Source: Symbiodinium natans
Lineage: Eukaryota > Sar > Dinophyceae > Suessiales > Symbiodiniaceae
Assembly: GCA_905221605.1 (NCBI GenBank)
Contig: CAJNDS010002187.1
Coordinates: 100,001 to 125,000, forward strand
Length of the DNA: 25,000 nt
Reading direction: 5' to 3'
Shown here: in pieces, positions 11,194 through 16,451 of the stretch
Layout of the letters: the number at the start of each line of letters is the position of its first letter
How positions within the stretch are numbered: the first letter of the stretch is position 1
Notes under the pieces: generated by a model
What the model was told of the DNA's origin: nothing
Databases searched by the model: none
What the model saw: only the letters and a program-made list of their open reading frames with translations
Program-made: the position numbers and the translations under genes

Positions 11194-14100
11194 AATTAGG
11201 CAATTTGATCCATTTTGGTCCCTTTGGCCCTTCTGACCCCTCTGACCCCCCATTTTTCAGCACGAATTTGGCAATTTGATCCATTGTGGCCCCTCTGACC
11301 CCTTTTGACACCCCATTGCTCAGCACGAATTAGGCAATTTGATCCATTTTGGCCCCTCTGACCCCTCTGACCCCCCATTCCCCAGCACGAATTTGGCAAT
11401 TTGATCCATTTTGGCCACTCTGACCCCTTTCACCCCCCACTATCCAGCAATCAGGGAATTTAATCCTTTTTGGCCTCTCCGTGACGCCTTTGACCACCCC
11501 ATTGTTCAGTGCGAGTGCGGTTGGCAGGCTCTGCAGCTCAGCAGAGCCACGAAGCCAGCATGGCACAGGACTCAGGACTCAGGGTTCCTCAATGGAATAA
11601 CTTGAGGTCTGTGTGATTGTTTGGCCTCTCGGTGCGGCTGAGAAGAAATTAATTAACTTTCTATTTTCACAATATTGTGGGATTCTTTGGGCCTCGAACT
11701 TGAGATGCTGAACCCTCGACCCTAATTCCCTAAACCCTAAACCCTAAACCCTAAACCCTAAGCCCTAAGCCCTAAACCCTTAACCCTAAGCCATGAAGTT
11801 GTTCATCCTCTCAAGGCTGGGTGGGCCCCGGAGTGCCGTGGGCTGGCACACCCATGGCGCCACCGTGCAGATGACGGTGTATGGCCGGACCTCCTGGGCT
11901 TTGGGTTTAGGGTTTAGGGTTTAGGGCTAGGGTTTAGGGTTTGGGGTTTAGGGTAGTAGGGTTTAGGGTTTCGGGTTTGGGGCTTGGGGTTTAGGGTTTA
12001 GGGCTTCCGAAGCACGGCTTTGATGTTTGTTGTTTTTTTTCAGGGTTCGTTTGCAGTTTTGTCTTGGGGGCTTCAGGCTTTGTGGCGGGCTTTGGAGTTC
12101 CGGAGCGGCAGGAGTGCCGTCCGGTCGGCGTGAAACACCTCCCTCTTGCACCACCATCTCATCTCCTTACCGGTTTAGGGTTTAGGGTTTAAGGTTTAGG
12201 GTTTAGGGTTGATAGATGCCACTCTTGCTGGTCCTACTGGTTCTGAATGGTTTAGGAATCAGGGTTCGGGGTTCAGAGGGTCTAGGGTTTAGGGGTTAGG
12301 GTTACTCACTACAATCCCTCAAGAGGTGTATATAGGGCATGCCCATTGTTCATGGACCTTTACGCCTAGCGTCGTCGTAGAGGTTGGGATTGGCAATCAA
12401 AGTCAGACTGCGATTCCGGTTGAAAAAAAACCCTAAACCCTAAACCCTAAACCCTAAACCCTAAACCCTAAACCCTAAACCCTAAACCCTAAACCCTAAA
12501 CCCTAAACCCTAAACCCTAAACCCTAAACCCTAAACCCTAAACCCTAAACCCTAAACCCTAAACCCTAAACCCTAAACCCTAAACCCTAAACCCGAGCAG
12601 GAAGCGCTGGTTCCTGTATCCACCTGGGCATTACCCGCCCGGCGACGGCCCGGGGGGCGGCTTCTCATTGACGGCCGCCGGGGCGGCGAATGGAGCATTG
12701 ATGAGGGTTTAGGGTTTCGGGTTCCGGGTTTAGGGTTTAGGGGTTAGGGTTTAGGGATTAGGGGTCAGAGTTCAGGGTTCAGGGTTTAGTCTTGGCGCAT
12801 TCCTTTGCCGTTGGGCTGTTGTTGTGCTGCATGGTGGTCTCTAGTTACTCAATTTCAATCCCCATGGGGCTGCGGTGGGGTCGGCATCGCGAGACCCAAG
12901 CCTCCTGCTATTCGGAGTAATGATAACTAGTAGCCCTAAACCCTAAATCCTATACCCTAAACCCTAAACAATCGGTGGAGAAGAGTAATAATAGCAATTA
13001 GTAGTAGGTGTAGCAATCCAGAAATCTGTGCACCAGGACTGGTTGCAGCTGGTCTATCCAACTCTCGAGCCCGCAGAGAGGCCGCCCCCCCTTTTTGTTT
13101 CTTTCTTCCTTGAGGCCTCCCTGGCAATTTTTTGTTTTGAAGGGATTCAGATCTGGGACGGTCCCCCCGATACTAGCAGTCCTTAATAGGGATTATAGTA
13201 ACCCTTCTGATAATCCCTACTCTACTATCCCTTGTTATAACCCCTTTTAAGGTATCCCTTATTATAATCCCTATTAAGGTATCCCTTGTTATAATCTCTA
13301 TTAAGGACTGTTAGTAGAAGGGGGAGCATGCCAAAGGAGCCAGGTTGAAGTGGTATCCAGAAAGGCGCATGAACAAGGGCCAGGCGTACTTCTTCCGATG
13401 GGCAGAGCCCTCAACCCCAAACCCAACAACCCCCAAAGGCCCTGTAAAGCTTAGGGTTTAGGGTTTAGGGTTTAGGGTTTAGGGTTTGAGGTTTAGGGTT
13501 TAGGGTTTGAGGTTTAGGGTTTAGGGTTTCGGGTTTGGGGTTTAGGGTTTAGGGTCTTGAAAGTTTACCCCCTCCAGGCCACTGGAGTTCACCATGGAGG
13601 CTGGGGATTCGGTGTACATCCCCGACGGCTGGTACCACGCGGTGGTGAACCTGGAAGACTGCGTGGCCGCCGCTTGAGTGAGTCAGTAGTGTAGAGGCCT
13701 TAATGATGAGAACAGGGTTTTCCCTACACCCTAAACCCTAAACCCTAAACCCCTAAACCCTACACCCTCAACCCTGAACCCTGAACCCTAAACCCTAAAT
13801 TGGGGGGGTATTCTAGTATAATTACAAAGGGACCAGAAGGGAATACCAAGAATACTATTGGATTTGGCGTCGATGTGACTGTCAGGTCTCCAAGCCCTTA
13901 AAACCCTTGAAGCCCTGAAAGCCCTTAAAGCTCTTAAAACCCTTTAAGCCCCTTTTAGCCCCTTTTGGCCCCTTTGAGCCCCTTTGAGCCCTTTAAGCCC
14001 TTTAAGCCCTTTAAGCCCTTTAAAGCCCTTGAACCTTTAAAGCCCTTTAACCCTTTGAACCCTTAAGCCCTTTAAAGCCCTTCAAGGCCTTCAAGCGCTT

Positions 14101-14376
14101 TAAATCCTTTAACCCCTCAAAAGCCCTTCAAGGCCCTTAAAACCCTTTATGCCCTTCAAACCCTTTAAACCCTTTCCAGGCCTTGCAAACCCTTAAGCCC
14201 TTCAAACCCTTAAAACCCTTTAAACCTTTTGAATCCCTTGAAGCCCCCTTACCTTTTAAACCCCAGAAACTCTTGAAAGCTCTTGAAGCCCTTAAAGACC
14301 TCTCTCTACCCACTCAGTCCAGTTTCAAAATCGCTTTTCGTCCTGGGCTGCAGAGTTCCTGCAGAGCCTCCGTTAA
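4278..14376 (+). CDS. JmjC/cupin-like 2-oxoglutarate oxygenase gene, JMJD8-like, about 14 exons
   Basis: Exons 4278-4365, 4607-4645, 7015-7040, 7122-7166, 7743-7813, 8697-8737, 8915-8991, 9788-9856, 10390-10454, 11816-11887, 12601-12699, 13344-13406, 13578-13675 and 14318-14376 join in one open frame (912 nt, 303 residues plus TAA; true start not seen). The C-terminal half carries the diagnostic parts of a JmjC fold: FAVPGTAVAV, AVGWHTHGATVQ, YGRKRWFLYPPGHYPPGD and YIPDGWYHAVVNLED. From memory of human JMJD8, the spacing from FAVPGTA to WHTHG equals its FGLLGTA to FHWHG spacing. Lys in GRKRW is the usual 2-oxoglutarate contact of this subgroup and His in GWYH the distal iron ligand. HTH replaces the classical HxD, so hydroxylase activity is uncertain. 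Donors are about half GA, the rest GC and GT; most acceptors are AG|G. An alternative end is given at 14318. Fold class is fairly sure; the JMJD8 orthology is an inference. Confidence 0.7.
4607..4645 (+). CDS. JmjC gene, exon b (SSYAEILGFWHL)
   Basis: AAG|G acceptor, phase 1 frame SSYAEILGFWHL, GC donor at 4646 or GA donor at 4649, both phase 1. It resembles the TYAEF segment near the N-terminus of JMJD8-type proteins. Two other frames (FVIRRDPRLLAPW; VRHTQRSSASG) are also open. Confidence 0.45.
4851..4901. repeat. 25-bp tandem duplication
   Basis: Two copies of a unit beginning CTCTCTCTTTCATATAATAA (25-bp period), directly followed by the palindrome cluster. Confidence 0.9.
4903..5092. mobile_element. 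Foldback (MITE-like) element, copy 1
   Basis: Left end AACCTTAATGGGGAACGTGG, right end CATTAAGGTTGG. Five direct copies of a roughly 20-bp core, GGCAAAAAAGCCGTGGCCAT, face copies of its complement. No transposase is encoded; short open frames here are products of the repeat. Foldback type is inferred from symmetry. Confidence 0.65.
5133..5255. mobile_element. Foldback element, copy 2: nearly perfect 123-bp palindrome
   Basis: Begins CCCCAACCTTAATGGGGAAC and ends with its complement GTTCCCCATTAAGGTTGGGG. Each arm has two core units, with a small loop around TTTTCGGGC (5188-5196). Same family as copies 1 and 3. It should extrude or fold as a strong hairpin in RNA. Confidence 0.8.
5258..5465. 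mobile_element. Foldback element, copy 3, with right end lost into poly-C
   Basis: Starts CCAACCTTAATGGAGAACG, has two forward core units and seven or more inverted ones (GCCAATGGCCACGGCTTTTT), and runs into poly-C at 5466 without the CATTAAGGTTGG end. Confidence 0.65.
5466..5690. repeat. Poly-C tract with scattered A and T
   Basis: About 220 bases almost entirely C on the + strand. Long open frames crossing it (Pro-rich on one strand, Gly-rich on the other) are composition artefacts. Confidence 0.95.
5698..5744. repeat. Small inverted repeat (hairpin)
   Basis: CTGGCCCAGACCC (5698-5710) is matched by GGGTCTGGGCCAG (5732-5744) around a 21-base loop. Confidence 0.8.
5830..6240. repeat. Dispersed or tandem repeat of the ACGAAGGGAGG...CATACGACAAA unit
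   Basis: At least six copies of GGGACATACGACAAA, usually preceded by GAGCACGAAGGGAG, are spread through 5830-6215. Between copies lies a second motif, TTTTGGGATTCT-like (5890-5914 and 6001-6020), that returns near 6973 and 11680. Confidence 0.8.
6355..6920. repeat. GA-rich minisatellite (units of about 21 bp: ACGAGCAGAAAGAGAACGAAT)
   Basis: Alternating units ACGAGCAGAATGAAT and ACGAGCAGAAAGAGAACGA with small variants cover about 560 bases. Because few units contain stops, several frames on both strands stay open (up to 190 codons, Glu/Gln/Asn/Tyr-rich). I regard it as intronic satellite, not a gene. Confidence 0.85.
7015..7040 (+). CDS. JmjC gene, tentative small exon c
   Basis: A polypyrimidine tract (7002-7010) and TAGAG precede the frame QTAALLEI. 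Start phase 1 and a phase-0 GC donor at 7041 (or 7053) supply exactly the phase change needed between exons b and d. Without it those exons do not join in frame. Evidence is phase arithmetic only. Confidence 0.3.
7122..7166 (+). CDS. JmjC gene, exon d (ERQPALTRESLVRAA)
   Basis: GCAG|G acceptor, phase 0 to 0, GA donor GAGGCCG. The helix-like peptide ERQPALTRESLVRAA matches in position the segment before the first strand of JMJD8-type proteins (RALCSRDRLLASFGDR in human, from memory). Confidence 0.5.
7167..7742 (+). other. Intron with G-rich 5' half and CCCCAAAA/CCCTAAA 3' half
   Basis: TTTAGGG and GGAGTATTAGGG variants fill 7180-7440; 7440-7590 is unique apart from a short GAAACCC repeat; 7597-7684 is about eleven CCCCAAAA octamers; 7685-7736 is CCCTAAA. 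The octamer is the ciliate (Oxytricha/Euplotes) telomere unit. Confidence 0.7.
7597..7684 (+). repeat. CCCCAAAA octamer array
   Basis: About eleven uninterrupted CCCCAAAA units directly abut seven CCCTAAA units. The sharp switch between pure arrays points to separate expansions. Confidence 0.95.
7743..7813 (+). CDS. JmjC gene, exon e (ETGQTVRVGHSWSIAQ)
   Basis: TAG|G acceptor, phase 0, and a GA donor at 7814 (GA|GATGCCG), phase 2. The frame reads ETGQTVRVGHSWSIAQNRG and then EGPRE; VRV corresponds to the VRL strand of JMJD8-type proteins. The other phase-2 frame has a stop. Confidence 0.6.
7836..8380 (+). repeat. Long degenerate G-rich array
   Basis: About 540 bases of TTTAGGG mixed with TATAGGG, AGGGTCTATAG and AGGGTCCTATAG variants, in the 5' part of the intron 7814-8696. 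The rest of that intron (8381-8696) has a unique middle and GGGTTTTA units but no C-rich array. Confidence 0.85.
8697..8737 (+). CDS. JmjC gene, exon f (LAEYLQDEMDRGS)
   Basis: GAG|G acceptor, phase 2; GT donor at 8738, phase 1. The peptide LAEYLQDEMDRGS aligns with the FQEYVEQLL segment of human JMJD8 (from memory). Upstream AG sites at 8674 and 8687 would add residues in the same frame. Confidence 0.55.
8915..8991 (+). CDS. JmjC gene, exon g (IYDGAEFLEPTY)
   Basis: AAG|G acceptor, phase 1; GC donor GCCATGAGG at 8992, phase 0. The frame reads IYDGAEFLEPTYAFAPWPG and then VPSEAT. IYDGAEF fits the YFFGDNNF position of JMJD8-type proteins. An AG at 8892-8893 would extend the exon leftwards in the same frame. 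Confidence 0.55.
8992..9787 (+). other. Intron: G-rich start, unique middle, CT-rich tract, C-rich end
   Basis: TTTAGGG variants occupy 9005-9230, a unique middle 9235-9630, a CT-rich microsatellite 9640-9700 and CCCTAAA units 9700-9765. The middle is open for 64 codons on both strands (9295-9496); neither frame shows recognisable protein features. Confidence 0.55.
9640..9700 (+). repeat. CT-rich microsatellite
   Basis: TCTCTCTTTCTTT-like sequence, about 60 bases, just upstream of the intron's C-rich end. Confidence 0.9.
9788..9856 (+). CDS. JmjC gene, exon h
   Basis: AAAG|G acceptor, phase 0 to 0; GA donor GACCTCC, identical over seven bases to the donor at 11888. The frame reads GLRIPGMPGSEDIHPVPGP. 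No clear counterpart in JMJD8, so it may be a lineage insert; a second frame (WACASLACQAARTFIRC) is also open. Confidence 0.45.
9857..10389 (+). other. Intron with poly-G middle
   Basis: TTTAGGG variants at 9869-9970, an AT-rich segment at 9985-10032, a poly-G run at 10036-10065 and CCCTAAA or CCCTCAA units at 10140-10385. Confidence 0.7.
10390..10454 (+). CDS. JmjC gene, exon i (AILSWNESAFAVPGTAVAVH)
   Basis: GAG|G acceptor, phase 0; GC donor at 10455 (TT|GCCTTGG), phase 2. Joined to the next exon it reads through a second leucine into GGPRSAVGWHTHG. The FxxxGTAxA pattern lies 23 residues before the first metal-site histidine, as in human JMJD8. Confidence 0.7.
10455..11815 (+). other. 1.36-kb intron with a tandem repeat in the middle
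   Basis: TTTAGGG variants at 10510-10700, degenerate C-rich and unique sequence at 10700-11160, poly-C at 11161-11192, a roughly 63-bp tandem repeat at 11193-11513, unique sequence at 11514-11700 and CCCTAAA or CCCTAAG at 11710-11795. Confidence 0.65.
11193..11513. repeat. About 63-bp tandem repeat, roughly five copies
   Basis: Units start near 11193, 11264, 11327, 11389 and 11452, each with GGCAATTTGATCCATT or a variant followed by CTCTGACCCC and AGCACGAATT. An isolated partial copy lies at 11113-11145. Open frames across it on both strands are repeat-derived. Confidence 0.85.
11816..11887 (+). CDS. JmjC gene, exon j: metal-site WHTHG and YGR
   Basis: AAG|G acceptor, phase 2; GA donor GACCTCC at 11888, phase 2. 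The frame reads LGGPRSAVGWHTHGATVQM, then TVYG, with the Arg codon completed by the next exon. His 11847-11849 and His 11853-11855 form the HxH where most JmjC enzymes have HxD or HxE. Confidence 0.85.
11888..12600 (+). other. Intron with polarised arrays
   Basis: TTTAGGG at 11900-12003 and again at 12173-12215, a unique middle at 12216-12420 and a pure CCCTAAA array at 12428-12594 running to the acceptor GAGCAG. A 64-codon minus-strand open stretch at 11963-12157 is not supported as a gene. Confidence 0.8.
12428..12594 (+). repeat. Pure CCCTAAA array, about 24 units, ending six bases before an acceptor
   Basis: 167 bases of perfect CCCTAAA stop at 12594, followed by GAGCAG and exon k. The array occupies where the branch site and polypyrimidine tract would be expected, and each unit contains CTAAAC. 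Confidence 0.95.
12601..12699 (+). CDS. JmjC gene, exon k: (R)KRWFLYPPGHYPPGD
   Basis: CAG|G acceptor, phase 2; GA donor at 12700 (TT|GATGAGG), phase 2. The frame gives KRWFLYPPGHYPPGDGPG, then GGFSLTAAGAANGAL. GRKRW(F/V)LYPP is a hallmark of this cupin_8/JmjC group; its first Lys normally contacts 2-oxoglutarate. Confidence 0.87.
13163..13325. mobile_element. Foldback element of the CAGTCCTTA family in a JmjC intron
   Basis: Left arm CCCCCCGATACTAGCAGTCC...TTAATAGGGATTAT (13163-13196) is complementary to the right arm ending GGACTGTTAGTAGAAGGGGG (about 13290-13324). Between them are three or four shuffled copies of AAGGTATCCCTTATTATAA. No coding capacity. It ends 18 bases before the acceptor of exon l. 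Confidence 0.75.
13344..13406 (+). CDS. JmjC gene, exon l (LKWYPERRMNKGQAYFFRWA)
   Basis: CAG|G acceptor, phase 2; GC donor at 13407, phase 2. The WYP motif corresponds to the WLRDTYP region before the last core strands of JMJD8-type proteins. The GAG codon is shared across the next intron. Confidence 0.65.
13407..13577 (+). other. Short intron with reversed array order (C-rich then G-rich)
   Basis: CCCCAAACCC-like units at 13410-13440 come before TTTAGGG units at 13451-13555, opposite to most introns here. It is the shortest intron of the JmjC gene apart from 7041-7121. Confidence 0.6.
13578..13675 (+). CDS. JmjC gene, exon m: terminal core IPDGWYHAVVNLED
   Basis: CAG|G acceptor, phase 2; GA donor GAGTGAG at 13676, phase 1. 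The frame reads PLEFTMEAGDSVYIPDGWYH, then AVVNLEDCVAAA. This is the strongest family signature in the window: PLE.T..AG...Y.PD.WWHA..NL in JMJD8. Reading through would meet TGA at 13675-13677, so either the gene stops here or the intron starts inside that codon. Confidence 0.87.
13893..14300 (+). repeat. CCCTTTAAG / CCCTTAAA array (diverged C-rich repeat)
   Basis: About 400 bases of CCCTTTAAG, AAGCCCTTTA and AAAACCCTT units at the 3' end of the intron before 14318. The complementary AAGGGCTT-type units occur on the 5' side of the intron near 16880-17170, so the polarity holds for this variant too. Confidence 0.85.
14318..14376 (+). CDS. JmjC gene, proposed last exon with TAA stop
   Basis: Follows a CT-rich tract and CTCAG. 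In phase 1 it reads QFQNRFSSWAAEFLQSLR and stops at TAA 14374-14376, extending the final strand and a C-terminal helix. Alternative: start in phase 0 (SSFKIAFRPGLQSSC...) after ending the previous exon at 13671, read to a GC donor at 14414, and continue into 14558. Both models are frame-consistent. Confidence 0.45.
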
Positions 14377-14557
14377 CAAATGCAAAGCCCCGCGGCTCCT
14401 TGTTCCCACACGGGCTGAGGGTTTAAGGTTAGGGTTTAGGGTTTGGGGTTTAGGGTTTAGGGTTTAGGGTTTGGGGTTTAGGGTTTAGGGTTTAGGGTTT
14501 AGGGTTTGGGGTTTAGGGTTTAGGGTTTAGGGTTGAGGTTTCAGTTTCCTTACCCAG

Positions 14558-14607
14558 GTCAGCATCCAAAGCAAAGACCTGGCACCGGAGCCGCAGCCGC
14601 TGGGCCT
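14558..14607 (+). CDS. Chain 2, exon 1 (VSIQSKDLAPEPQPLG)
   Basis: A pyrimidine-rich stretch and CCCAG precede the phase-0 frame VSIQSKDLAPEPQPLG; GC donor at 14608 (CT|GCGCTGAAC), phase 2. Without splicing the frame stops at TGA 14612-14614. Confidence 0.45.
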
Positions 14608-16419
14608 GCGCTGAACTCGACTGCGATGGTAGGGTTTAGGGTTTAGGGTTTAGGGTTTAGGGTTTAGGGTTTGGGGTTTGGGGTTTAGGGTTTGGGGTTT
14701 AGGGTTTGGGTTTAGGGTTTAGGGTTTGGGGTTTGAAGTTGGGGTTTGGGGTTTGGGGTTTGGGGTTTAGGGTGTAGGGTTTAGGGTGTAGGGTTTAGGG
14801 TTTGGGGTTTAGGGTTTAGGGTGTAGGGTTTGGGGTTTGTGGTTTAGGGTTTAGGGACATCCTCAGCCGCCCAGAGCCTCCCGAGCTGAGGCAATTCTTC
14901 AAGGGCGTCTCGCTCCGCGCCGTTTCGGAGGCCCTAAACCCCAAACCTTAAAGCCCACAACCCTGAACCCCAAACCCTAAACCCCAAACCCTAAACCCTA
15001 AACCCTAAACCCTAAACCCTAAACCCTAAACCCTAAACCCTAAACCCTAAACCCTAAACCCTAAACCCTAAACCCTAAACCCTACACGCACAAAGCGGCG
15101 TGAAGGTCTGGCAGGAGCAGCCTTCCAGTGTGGAGGAGCTGGGGAACACATGAATGAAATAGGAAGTAGTTAGGGTTTGGGGTTTAGGGTTTAGGGTTAG
15201 GGTTTAGGGTTTAGGGTTTAGGGTTTAGGGTTTAGGGTTTAGGGTTTAGGGTCTAGGGTGATGGTTTAGGGTTTAGGGTTTCGGGTTTCGGGTTTAGGGT
15301 TTTGGGTTTGGGGTTTAGGGTTAGAGTTTCATAGGCTGCATGATTACATGTGTGTGCATGTGCATAAGTATGTATCTCTGTTCAGGGGGTCATGAAACAC
15401 TATGAACGGGGTCAGTAGAACAGTTGCATTTTCGAGGAGCCTCATCGAAGGAGTCCTGAAGACTTGTGATGAGGGGTGCGTGGCCCTAAGCCCTGAACCC
15501 TAAGCCCTAAATCCTACCGAAATTCGTTTAGGGGGTGTTTTTTCCTAAGTCCCCCCCCCCCCCCCTCCCCTCCAAAAACGCAAAAATAGCAGAATAGAGC
15601 AAAACAAAGACAAGGGACCCCAATCTAGGACCCATAGTTTTGCCCTGGTTTTCTTTTTCGAGGGTGCTCGGGGGATCTCGTACCCTCAGCCCGAAACTCC
15701 CAGCCCGAAACTCCCTAGACCCCCTTAAATTCCTTCATCAAACTCCCTCAAACACCGCCCTAAACCGCCCTAACCCCTAAACACCCCAAGTCGCCCCAAA
15801 CCCCTATCCCTAAACCCGAAACCCTAAACCCTTCAGCCCTAAACCGAATTAAAGCCCCAAACTAAGCCCCAAACCCTAAATCCCTAAAACCCTAAAACCT
15901 TTGAGCCCCAAAACCCTAAAACCCCAAAACCCCTATGACCCAACCCTAGAGCCCTGAAACCCTAAAACCCTAATAACCCCAAAACCCTAAAGCCTTAAAA
16001 CCCTAAAACCCTAACAACCCTAACAACCCTAAACCCCTAAGGCCCAGAAACCCCAAAACCCTAATAACCCAAAAACCCTAGAGCCTTAAAACCCGAAAAA
16101 AAACACCCCAATTACCCTAAAACCCCAAAACCCTAATAACCCCAAAACCCTAATAACCCACCCCAAAACCCTAAAACCCCCTAAACCCCTAAAGCCCCGA
16201 ACCCCCAAACCCTGAACCCTCAACCCTAAACCCTAAACCCCAAACCCTAAACCCCAAACCCTAAACCCTAAACCCTAAACCCTTCACTGCCTGCCATTGG
16301 GGCGCTCCGTAGGAGCTGGCGGCGGCTGCCCGGGCTTTCCTGGCCCAAGGCAGGGTTTAGGGTTTAGGGTTTAGGGTTTAGGGTTTAGGGTTTAGGGTTT
16401 AGGGTTTAGGGTTTAGGGT

Positions 16420-16451
<32 letters not shown>

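Noticed and set aside
11963-12157. Minus-strand 64-codon frame
   Set aside because: Begins in unique intron sequence and ends in telomere repeat; no protein-like features or supporting splice sites.
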